The position numbers and the translations under genes were made by a program. From Chloroflexales bacterium (GTDB taxonomy: Bacteria > Chloroflexota > Chloroflexia > Chloroflexales > Chloroflexaceae), in NCBI GenBank assembly GCA_013336035.1, contig JAAXUL010000202.1, positions 1-10,474 of the forward strand: DNA of 10,474 nucleotides, given 5' to 3'. Below the pieces are notes generated by a model. The model did not search any database and was not told where the DNA came from. It worked only from the letters and a program-made list of their open reading frames with translations. Position 1 is the first letter of the stretch. Each line of letters opens with the position of its first letter. Positions 1-5,759 of the stretch are shown here, in pieces.

Positions 1-112
1 CTGGCGGGCGAGGATGGGCATTGCCGGGCTGCGCCGGGAGCAGCGTCACAACGGACAGGAGCAGGACGAACACCAGTTGCCGCAGGCGAAGGAAGGTCGT
101 TGATCGCCTCAT
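1..112 (-). CDS. Secreted or lipid-anchored protein, N-terminal fragment (partial)
   Basis: Only the first 37 codons lie in the window; the gene runs off the left edge. The ATG at 112 is preceded by GGAGGG at 4 nt spacing, which favours it over an in-frame ATG at 124. The N-terminus has basic residues at positions 2, 3, 9 and 11, then a hydrophobic stretch (roughly residues 13-25), then a Pro/Ala-rich region with a possible signal peptidase site near residue 32 (Gly-Asn-Ala before His). This is a typical Sec signal peptide, so the product is probably exported. It starts 17 nt downstream of the metallo-hydrolase gene on the same strand, so the two are probably co-transcribed. Nothing can be said about the mature protein. 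Confidence 0.65.
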   Translation of the reverse strand, partial: MRRSTTFLRLRQLVFVLLLSVVTLLPAQPGNAHPRPP

Positions 113-129
113 CGTGCCCTCCATCTGAA

Positions 130-720
130 TCACCCGCTGGTTGCTTCTGCGAGGCGATAGACCGGCCCGTGCCCTGGGTAGATCGTCTGGACCTGGTGCG
201 CCCGGATCGCCTCCCAGCTTCGCTGGAGGGTCTCGTCGGTGATCATCTGCGGCGGCCGTAGATCGCCGATGAAGGCTATGCCGACGTCGAGTACCAGCGT
301 GACGCTGTCGTCCGAGTGCCCTGGGGTGGCGATGATCTCCCCGTCAATGCCGATCCCGTGTAAGAACGCGCGGCTCTGGGCAAGGCTGGTGGTCACGTTG
401 TCGTCGAGCATGATCTCCTGGTAATGGTACTGGGGCTTCATATACCGCTTGAGCTCTGGGATGGCCGCGACCCGGGGCTCGAGCACGATCAGCGTCATCC
501 CCTGCTGCTTCAGTTCCTGAGCCAACCCGGCATGATCCGGGTGGTAATGGGTGACGAGCAGGTAGGTGATGGCTGAGAGCGTAATGCCCGTGCGCTTCAG
601 GGCGTGATTCAGCTTCGGCAGGGTGCCGGGAAACCCGACGTCCACGAGCAGCTTCGTCGCCGCCGTCTCGATAACGTAGTAGTTCGTCGAGTCGTAACCC
701 ACGTTCACGATATTGAGCAT
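130..720 (-). CDS. Metallo-beta-lactamase-fold hydrolase
   Basis: This is a 196-aa protein of the metallo-beta-lactamase superfamily, which mostly holds zinc-dependent hydrolases (glyoxalase II-like, lactonase and similar). The metal site is complete: THYHPDH gives H58, H60, D62 and H63; PGH gives H135; GD gives D153; and YPGHGP gives H184. The HxHxDH motif follows strand residues LLVT, as in the family. The reading frame could extend upstream to 837, but the ATG at 720 has a strong AGGGAGG site just before it and begins with the typical first beta strand (LNIVNVGYDSTNYYVIE), so I chose it. The length is on the short side for the family, with no added C-terminal domain. The substrate cannot be told from the sequence. 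It probably forms an operon with the exported protein downstream. Confidence 0.9.
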   Translation of the reverse strand: MLNIVNVGYDSTNYYVIETAATKLLVDVGFPGTLPKLNHALKRTGITLSAITYLLVTHYHPDHAGLAQELKQQGMTLIVLEPRVAAIPELKRYMKPQYHYQEIMLDDNVTTSLAQSRAFLHGIGIDGEIIATPGHSDDSVTLVLDVGIAFIGDLRPPQMITDETLQRSWEAIRAHQVQTIYPGHGPVYRLAEATSG

Positions 721-764
721 CTCCCTCCCTTGGCCATGCCTGCGGTCCGGTTGAGCGGGATGCA

Positions 765-780
765 TGCAGTATACTGTGCG
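765..780. promoter_or_regulatory. Possible divergent promoter element with palindromic AGTATACT
   Basis: In the 133-bp gap between the divergent hydrolase (start 720) and membrane protein (start 854), the palindrome AGTATACT at 768-775 reads as the -10 hexamer TATACT on both strands. No matching -35 box stands at 16-18 nt on either strand, so the call rests on the -10 alone and on its position between two divergent starts. Confidence 0.3.
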
Positions 781-853
781 GCGAGCGGTGGGCGTCACGT
801 CACCACCGACCGGTGGCGCAAGCGCAGCTTCGCGCATAAGGGGCTACCACCCG

Positions 854-1336
854 ATGACCACCCGCTATCCACTGCTTGGCATCGCCCTGTGGGCGCTGTG
901 CGCCCTGATCTGCCTGATTCCTCCCGTGGCCTATGTGCTTGGCTTTGGTGGCTACCTGAACGGGATGGCGCTCGCTGGGATGTGGGGGCTCCTCCCGCGG
1001 CTCCAGGTGGCCAGTGCGGTCGCGCTGGCGCTCCTGGCCTATCTTGATCGTCCGCCCACCATCCCGCGTCCATGGCTTGGACGCTGGCCTGGTCGTGCTG
1101 CGGGCGTGCTGTATGGGGTCGGGGTGGCGACGCTGATCCGTGACCTGTGGTGGCCGCCCGCCTTTGCGCTAGACCAATCGGGCCTCCTCTTGCTGGGTGG
1201 CGCGGCCCTCTACGGACTCTGGACGGTCGGCGTGCGTATGCCGCCCAGCTTCTGGCAGCGCTGGGCGGTGCGCCTGCTGGCCCACATCGCCTTCGTGGGC
1301 GTGCTCTTCGGGGTGCTGACGAGCCGGATGTACTGA
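854..1336 (+). CDS. Small multi-pass membrane protein, unknown function
   Basis: This is a 160-aa hydrophobic protein with four or five likely membrane segments, near residues 7-30, 47-64, 83-97 (weaker), 108-127 and 139-156. Short loops rich in Arg, Trp and Pro (PRPWLGRWPGR, residues 71-81; SFWQRWAVR, 132-140) lie between them. I do not recognise the family and see no catalytic motif. The frame is open upstream to 764, but the ATG at 854 follows AAGGGG with a spacing of about 10 nt, and the extra upstream residues are not hydrophobic, so I chose 854. It is divergent from the metallo-hydrolase and followed by a 173-nt gap before kptA, so it is probably monocistronic. Confidence 0.75.
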   Translation: MTTRYPLLGIALWALCALICLIPPVAYVLGFGGYLNGMALAGMWGLLPRLQVASAVALALLAYLDRPPTIPRPWLGRWPGRAAGVLYGVGVATLIRDLWWPPAFALDQSGLLLLGGAALYGLWTVGVRMPPSFWQRWAVRLLAHIAFVGVLFGVLTSRMY

Positions 1337-1509
1337 CCGCGCCCCGCAGCGTCTTGGACCATCGATCCCGTGCACGATGCTGGTCAAGGTGTCCTGCGCG
1401 CTCAGCCCAACGCCGCATCTCCTGGAGGTCAGCGCCTGCTACACTGGGCGCAGCATTCTCCTCACCACGCCTGCCGTAGTGCCGCGTGGTCATCGCAGCA
1501 GGTACCGCT
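1337..1509. other. Intergenic gap before kptA
   Basis: This 173-nt gap contains no gene that I can support. I found no hairpin with a T-tract after the membrane protein and no -35/-10 pair with good spacing before kptA. A TACACT hexamer at 1440-1445 is a possible -10 but lacks a recognisable -35. Confidence 0.4.
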
Positions 1510-2058
1510 ATGACCGACAACAAGCTCACCCGCATCAGCAAGACCCTCTCCTATCACCTGCGCCATCGCCCCGACGAGCTTGGTCTGACCTTGGAGCCCG
1601 GCGGCTGGGTCACCGTCGATGATCTCCTGGCTGCCCTCGCACGCAAGGGCAAGGCGGTCTCCCGCACCGAGCTGGACGAGGTTGTCGCCCGCAACCCCAA
1701 GCGCCGCTTGGCCTTCGACGCCACGGGCACACGTATCCGCGCCAGCCAGGGGCACAGTGTGGACGTGGACCTCGAGCTGGAGCCGATGACGCCGCCGGCG
1801 GTGCTCTACCACGGGACGAGCGAGCCCGCCATCGCCGCGATTGAGCGCGAGGGACTGAAGCGGATGCGCCGCCATCACGTCCACCTCTCTGCCGACCTGG
1901 CGACTGCGCGAAACGTCGGCGCCCGCCATGGCCCGCCAGTGGTCCTTGTCGTAGACACGGCGGCGATGCACGCGGCCGGCTCCGTCTTCTACCGCTCAGC
2001 CAACGGCGTCTGGCTGGTAGACACCGTGCCCCCGGCCTTCCTCTCCCGGCTCACCTAG
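1510..2058 (+). CDS. kptA: RNA 2'-phosphotransferase (Tpt1/KptA family)
   Basis: This is a 182-aa KptA/Tpt1. The family moves an internal RNA 2'-phosphate onto NAD+, giving 2'-OH RNA, ADP-ribose 1'',2''-cyclic phosphate and nicotinamide. The N-terminal winged-helix lobe has SKTLSYHLRHRP (residues 10-21, catalytic R18 and H19) and KRRLAF (R66), followed by RIRASQGHS (75-83). The C-terminal NAD-binding ART-like lobe has LYHGT (99-103) and RHHVHLS (121-127, R121). The spacing of R18-H19, R66 and R121 agrees with the known catalytic tetrad. Length is normal for a bacterial KptA. The ATG at 1510 is preferred over an in-frame GTG at 1486 because homology starts at the second residue of the shorter form. 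A DUF5655-like gene follows 16 nt downstream. Confidence 0.95.
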   Translation: MTDNKLTRISKTLSYHLRHRPDELGLTLEPGGWVTVDDLLAALARKGKAVSRTELDEVVARNPKRRLAFDATGTRIRASQGHSVDVDLELEPMTPPAVLYHGTSEPAIAAIEREGLKRMRRHHVHLSADLATARNVGARHGPPVVLVVDTAAMHAAGSVFYRSANGVWLVDTVPPAFLSRLT

Positions 2059-2074
2059 GCGTGAGGGTGGGATC

Positions 2075-2431
2075 ATGACACCAGACGAGTTCTTCGTGGG
2101 CAAGCCACTGCCATACGCGCTCTTCACGCGCGTTGCCCAGATGGTGGACGCGCTCGGCCCGGCCAGCCTCCGCACGACGAAGAGTCAGATTGCCTTCCGC
2201 CGCCGCCGCGCCTTTGCCTGGGTGTGGATGCCCGACCGCTATCTCCGTCGCCCTGCGGCGCCGCTAGTGCTCAGCCTTGCCCTGCCCTGGCGCGATGGCT
2301 CGCCGCGCTGGAAACAGGTGGGTGAGCCCGCCCCCGGCCGCTTCATGCACCACCTGGAGCTGTACGACCTGGCTGAGCTTGACGACGAGGTGCACACCTG
2401 GCTGCACCAGGCCTGGGAGGCCGCCGGGTAG
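2075..2431 (+). CDS. DUF5655-like protein
   Basis: This is a 118-aa soluble protein whose pattern matches the DUF5655 family as I remember it. It begins with FFVGKPLPYALF (residues 6-17), then a signature TTKSQIAFRRRRAFAWVW (34-51), a beta strand PLVLSLALP (63-71), PRWKQ (77-81), a conserved EPAPGRFMHHLEL (84-96) and a C-terminal helix (DDEVHTWLHQAWE). The family has no established biochemical role that I can name; the Arg/Lys-rich central motif would suit binding of an anionic ligand, but that is inference. The ATG at 2075 follows GAGGGTGGGA. It lies 16 nt after kptA on the same strand and is probably co-transcribed with it. Confidence 0.8.
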   Translation: MTPDEFFVGKPLPYALFTRVAQMVDALGPASLRTTKSQIAFRRRRAFAWVWMPDRYLRRPAAPLVLSLALPWRDGSPRWKQVGEPAPGRFMHHLELYDLAELDDEVHTWLHQAWEAAG

Positions 2432-2457
2432 AGCAGGAGTGGCATCCGGTGGCTACG

Positions 2458-2877
2458 TCAGGCTCGGCGCTCCAGACTCTCGCTGGGCACATAGCGCGTG
2501 ACCATCTGCCCCTCGTCATCGGCCACGATCTTGACCCGCTTGGCGGTGCGAGCGATCACGGTCGCGGTCATCGGGATGACGTAGGGGCCGCCAGGCACCC
2601 GCTTGAGCCAGATGACCTCCTCACCGGGCTGGAACGCGGGCTCGGCGTCTTGGGATGGCCGCAGCCCGTCTCCTTCCAGCAGTCTGGCCACGCGATGGCC
2701 GCAGACGGTGCATAGGCCCGTCAGCACCAGATCATCGACGATGATGGTGCCCCCAATCAGGGCCATACGTCGGGCCTGGCCGCAGTGGGGGCACCACACA
2801 TGCGTGAGGATGAGGTGCTGGGTCTCAGCAGGGAGTTGCTCCCAAAGGCGTTGGGCTTCGGGGGTCCAAGTGCTCAT
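2458..2877 (-). CDS. Zinc-ribbon protein with C-terminal SH3-like region, unknown function
   Basis: This is a 139-aa soluble protein. An N-terminal helix (TPEAQRLWEQLPAETQHLIL, residues 5-24) is followed by a four-Cys zinc ribbon: CPHC (C29, C32) and CTVCG (C56, C59), with the beta segment IIVDDLVLTG between them. Residues 82-137 (PGEEVIWLK to PSESL) look like a small beta barrel of the SH3/KOW kind. I recall many unnamed bacterial proteins with the same layout of a helix, then Cys pairs around DLVLxGxC, then GGxVAR; here GHRVARLLE is the matching piece. No function is established. The ATG at 2877 has GAGG at suitable spacing; a GTG at 2883 in the same frame is an alternative. It lies 64 nt downstream of the CcbP-like gene on the same strand, so a shared transcript is possible. 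Confidence 0.7.
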   Translation of the reverse strand: MSTWTPEAQRLWEQLPAETQHLILTHVWCPHCGQARRMALIGGTIIVDDLVLTGLCTVCGHRVARLLEGDGLRPSQDAEPAFQPGEEVIWLKRVPGGPYVIPMTATVIARTAKRVKIVADDEGQMVTRYVPSESLERRA

Positions 2878-2941
2878 CGCCACCTCTTCCCATCATAGTG
2901 AGGCATCTGGAGTAGAGCCACCGTGGGCGCGGTGTGCAGCG

Positions 2942-3643
2942 CTAGCGGTTGGCAAACCAGACCACGTAGGCCCGCAGCGGGGCATAGTTGGGCGAGCGGT
3001 GATCGCGCGCCTCCAGGTCACACAGCGGAAACTCGAGGCGGTGCCCCTGGTGCGTTGCCCGGACGATGAGCCCGTGGAGATCGTCGCGGTCGGTGATGGC
3101 CTGGACCGTCAGGCGGTCGCCAGCGTGCAGCGGCCCGTGATCCTGCGACTCGGCGATTACCGCCTCGAAGGGGAAGCGAAGCACCTGCCGAAGATGGGCA
3201 TCCCAGGCCTCCAGAACGGCCCACTCGTCGCCGGGTTCTACCGCTCCAATCACCGCCTGGATCTGCGCGCCCTCATCGCCAAGATGACTCCACTGATGCT
3301 GGGCATGGAGCCGCGCCAGCACCTGCGCCCGCTGCGCCGGGGTATCGCGCCGTGGCGCCACCTCGACGTCGCTGACGTCCAGCCACATCTGGTCCCAGCC
3401 CAACCCTTGTTCCGCACACTGGTCAATCGTGGACGCGGGCATGGCAGTCAGGGTGGCGCTATCCCAGTCCACGCAGACGACGTTCCCTTCATCGCTGATC
3501 TCCGAGATGCTCCCCTGCCACCCGCCAATGCCGCTCCCGAGGTCCGGGTCGCGGACGTGGGCTTTGACGATCACCGAGTCGCCCACGCCAACCTGGCCGC
3601 TGGCCTTCGTCGGGCCTACCGTTCGTCCTTTCGTACGCGCCAT
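2942..3643 (-). CDS. CcbP-domain calcium-binding protein with extra N-terminal domain
   Basis: This is a 233-aa protein. Its C-terminal half (about residues 140-233) matches the calcium-binding protein family founded by CcbP of Anabaena: WDAHLRQVLRFPFEA, GPLHAGDRLTV, DDLHGLIV, FPLCDLEARD, SPNY and the typical ending VVWFANR. CcbP is an acidic protein that sequesters Ca2+ in heterocyst-forming cyanobacteria. The N-terminal third (residues 17-97: GVGDSVIVKAHV, GGWQGSISEI, NVVCVDWDSATL, MWLDVSDVEV) looks like an SH3- or Tudor-like beta barrel, and residues 101-135 are a helical linker. The ATG at 3643 has AAGGAG 8-9 nt upstream. The role outside cyanobacteria is not established. It precedes the zinc-ribbon gene on the same strand. 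Confidence 0.85.
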   Translation of the reverse strand: MARTKGRTVGPTKASGQVGVGDSVIVKAHVRDPDLGSGIGGWQGSISEISDEGNVVCVDWDSATLTAMPASTIDQCAEQGLGWDQMWLDVSDVEVAPRRDTPAQRAQVLARLHAQHQWSHLGDEGAQIQAVIGAVEPGDEWAVLEAWDAHLRQVLRFPFEAVIAESQDHGPLHAGDRLTVQAITDRDDLHGLIVRATHQGHRLEFPLCDLEARDHRSPNYAPLRAYVVWFANR

Positions 3644-3679
3644 CGGGAGCTCTCCTTGGCTGTGAGGTGCACGATGACC

Positions 3680-3685
3680 AGTATA
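3680..3685 (-). promoter_or_regulatory. Possible -10 element for the CcbP-like gene
   Basis: The minus strand reads GCG-TATACT 37 nt upstream of the ATG at 3643. It is the only strong -10-like hexamer in the leader. No -35 box of good fit lies at 16-19 nt upstream, so the call is tentative. Confidence 0.3.
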
Positions 3686-3754
3686 CGCGATGCCGCCGCG
3701 ACCTCGCTCTGGTCACGATCACTCGACCGCCGTATCCGTTGACGGACACCGGAT

Positions 3755-3770
3755 GACGACGACGACGACG
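3755..3770. repeat. Short GAC trinucleotide run
   Basis: Five perfect GAC units plus one base stand in the divergent intergenic region between 3643 and 3857. The run is short and non-coding in either gene. It could vary in length by slippage and alter spacing upstream of the gene at 3857, but nothing else suggests this. Confidence 0.5.
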
Positions 3771-3777
3771 GGCTAAT

Positions 3778-3807
3778 TTGCCTTGCTCGGCTCCCAAGCC
3801 GTATGCT
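3778..3807 (+). promoter_or_regulatory. Candidate sigma70-type promoter for the gene at 3857
   Basis: A -35-like TTGCCT (3778-3783) and a -10-like TATGCT (3802-3807) are 18 nt apart, each with 4 of 6 consensus bases. Transcription would start near 3814, leaving about a 40-nt leader before the ATG at 3857. The match is modest. Confidence 0.35.
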
Positions 3808-3856
3808 CGAGCTTGACGGGCCAGGTGGTCCGCCTACCAGACGGGAGCCGATCGTG

Positions 3857-4525
3857 ATGACCGAGCAGCAAGACCGTTGGGATCAATATGCACACGGGGA
3901 TCAGTTCTGGGAGTGGTTTACGAGCCAGAGCGACGTATTGGCGGCGCTGTTGGAGCAGGATGATACCCCGAGATCAGCCAACCCGAACCCGCTCTGGGCA
4001 GAGCTCCATACTCGGCTGTGCGCCGTCCATCCGGATCTCCGCATCACCGTCGTCCGAGATCCTGATGGCCCCGTTGGGCTGATCAGCGCCACAGGCGTGC
4101 TCGCGAACATTGCGGTGGTCGCGCGGGTGATCATCGTCGGCCCGCCGATTCCTGGGTGGCGGATCGCGCCATTCCGGGAGGTGTATGACCGTCAGCGCGG
4201 GTTCTTCCATTTCGCGGCCGACCTGCCGATCGACGACATAGGGTTCACCATCGTCGCAACCGGCGCAGGCCTTCGGCTGGTCGTCTACACCGCCGATCAT
4301 CCTGACACCGATCCAGACGTGCGACGCCGTGGGGAGATGATGCTCAGGCTGATGTATGACCGCGAGGTCATCGATCGCTTCGCCGAGGTGGTGTGGCGGC
4401 AAGCGCCTCAAGCGTTCCGGGAGGAAGAGCAAATCTACCCGCTCAACGAGCTGCTGGAGGTCCTCTCAGGTCTGACGACAGTCGTGGAGCGCTGGCTCGA
4501 GCAGGAGGCGGTGTTCGCGTCGTAA
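3857..4525 (+). CDS. Conserved hypothetical protein
   Basis: This is a 222-aa soluble protein with no signal peptide or membrane segment. The N-terminus has FWEWFTSQSDVLAALLEQ (residues 17-34), then a helix NPLWAELHTRL, an alpha/beta core with PIPGWRIAPFRE (97-108), then DLPIDDIGFTIVATGAGLRLVVYTA (122-146), and a largely helical C-terminus. This order (FWxWF, then HPDL, then PGWxxxxF, then an acidic DIxF segment and a beta strand) resembles a group of unnamed bacterial proteins I recall without function. No catalytic motif is obvious. The frame is open to 3803, but the ATG at 3857 (or the GTG at 3854 just before it) has GGGAG upstream and begins the conserved part. It converges on mcrC with a 25-nt gap and no clear terminator, so it is not part of the mcrBC unit. 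Confidence 0.7.
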   Translation: MTEQQDRWDQYAHGDQFWEWFTSQSDVLAALLEQDDTPRSANPNPLWAELHTRLCAVHPDLRITVVRDPDGPVGLISATGVLANIAVVARVIIVGPPIPGWRIAPFREVYDRQRGFFHFAADLPIDDIGFTIVATGAGLRLVVYTADHPDTDPDVRRRGEMMLRLMYDREVIDRFAEVVWRQAPQAFREEEQIYPLNELLEVLSGLTTVVERWLEQEAVFAS

Positions 4526-4550
4526 CGGAAGAGCGGCGACAGCAAGCTCG

Positions 4551-5759
4551 TCATTGGCTGCCGCGCAGGCTTGGCGCGATCTGCTCCATCAGCCTATAGC
4601 CAGCTTGCTGGATGTCGTCAGCGAGGTCGAAGATGACGCTGCGTACGCGAATATCCCCAATGACCGCATCGAGGGCGCGTTGCGGGGCGGCTGGGTAGAC
4701 CAGCAGCGCGTCCTTGCAGCCTGTGGCCTCGGCATACGCAACCACCTGGGCGATGTCGCTCGTCGAGGGCATATCCACCCGCTTGTATTTCGTATCTAGG
4801 ACGCAGTGAGCCTCGCCAGTAATCGTATCGCGAATCACCAGATCGATTGCAAAGGAGAGACCTCGGTCGATCGTGTATGGCTCCTGGGCCGCCAGCCGTA
4901 GCCCAGCCGGCAGGTGCTTGGCGAGCCAGGCTGATACAAACTGCTCGTAGAGTCTGGCCGTATCCACGAGGAACGGGAGCATCGCCCGCTCGCCGACAGC
5001 CTGATGTGGTCCCGCGCTGTCGAGGAAGAAGCGGCAGAGGGCGTGGAGTGGCCCGTAGTCGAGGTTGAGCCGGTGGTAGCGGCGGCCGACACAGGCTGCC
5101 GCGGAAACCGGCGTCAGGGTGACGGCACCCTGCAATTGCCGAAAGGCCTGGTGCACCGTCGGTAGGGCTCGGTCTGGCCGACAGAGCCCGCTGCGGCTGA
5201 TCACAAAGAGGGTCCAGGCGAGAATCTGGTTGTCGTCGATGTCAGCGGTATGCTCCTGGTAGTCACACTCCAGCCGCGTGTCCCAGGGGCGGGAGGCCAT
5301 ACGTCGCACGTTGAGGCTCCCGCGCACGACGCTCAGCTCGTCGTTCTGGCCGATATAGGCCCGCACCAGGCCGTCGCGGCAGCGGCGCAGCACACGGCGG
5401 GCCAGGGCCTCCGCCAGCCGCTCGTAGAGCTCGTCGAGCGAATGTGCCTCATACCACCCGTCGAGGAACCGGAAGCTCTGGAGGTCGTAGGCATACTCCA
5501 ACATCCCGAAGAGGCTGCGCATTGGCACCTTCGGCAGCAGCGCGATGCTCAGCTCGGGCGTGAGCGGGATGTGCCCAACCGCGCCCTGGGCCGTGAGCTG
5601 CCACTGGCCGCCGGTGGCTGGCGACGGGAACTCAACCTCGACCTGGGTGCTGTACTGGCGCCAGAGCAGCTCGCCCGCAGCCTCGGGCAGCTCGTCGCGC
5701 TGGAGAGAGCGTGGCCAGTCCTCCTCCAGCGCAATGATCTGGCGTATGCCCAGGCTCAC
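4551..5759 (-). CDS. mcrC: McrC-type endonuclease subunit of a type IV restriction system
   Basis: This is a 402-aa McrC. McrC is the nuclease and GTPase-stimulating partner of McrB; the complex cuts DNA with modified cytosines. The N-terminal half (about 1-240) is the beta-rich and helical part that contacts McrB, with LLPKVPMRSLFGMLEYAYDL (75-94) and VVRGSLNVRRM (144-154) as typical McrC segments. The middle holds LVDTARLYEQFV (264-275), matching the conserved stretch before the nuclease core. The PD-(D/E)XK site is visible as AIDLVIRD (D306) followed by LDTKYK (D322, K324), then SDIAQVVAYAEATGC (334-348). Everything expected for an active nuclease is present and length is normal. The GTG start at 5759 overlaps the mcrB stop by 4 nt (GTGA), which points to translational coupling. 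Confidence 0.93.
   Translation of the reverse strand: MSLGIRQIIALEEDWPRSLQRDELPEAAGELLWRQYSTQVEVEFPSPATGGQWQLTAQGAVGHIPLTPELSIALLPKVPMRSLFGMLEYAYDLQSFRFLDGWYEAHSLDELYERLAEALARRVLRRCRDGLVRAYIGQNDELSVVRGSLNVRRMASRPWDTRLECDYQEHTADIDDNQILAWTLFVISRSGLCRPDRALPTVHQAFRQLQGAVTLTPVSAAACVGRRYHRLNLDYGPLHALCRFFLDSAGPHQAVGERAMLPFLVDTARLYEQFVSAWLAKHLPAGLRLAAQEPYTIDRGLSFAIDLVIRDTITGEAHCVLDTKYKRVDMPSTSDIAQVVAYAEATGCKDALLVYPAAPQRALDAVIGDIRVRSVIFDLADDIQQAGYRLMEQIAPSLRGSQ

Noticed and set aside
721..837. N-terminal extension of the metallo-hydrolase (39 extra residues)
   Set aside because: The extra residues are not hydrolase-like, and a strong AGGGAGG site marks the ATG at 720.
795..1541. Minus-strand open frame of 248 codons over the membrane protein gene
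   Set aside because: The product is Arg/Ser/Pro-rich without structure, while the plus strand encodes regular hydrophobic helices from a start with a ribosome site.
2603..3742. Plus-strand open frame of 379 codons
   Set aside because: It is antisense to the CcbP-domain and zinc-ribbon genes, both of which have family matches and ribosome sites; its product has no recognisable motif and reflects high GC.
4526..4550. Possible bidirectional terminator between the gene at 3857 and mcrC
   Set aside because: The 25-nt gap holds no inverted repeat long enough for a stem and no T-tract.
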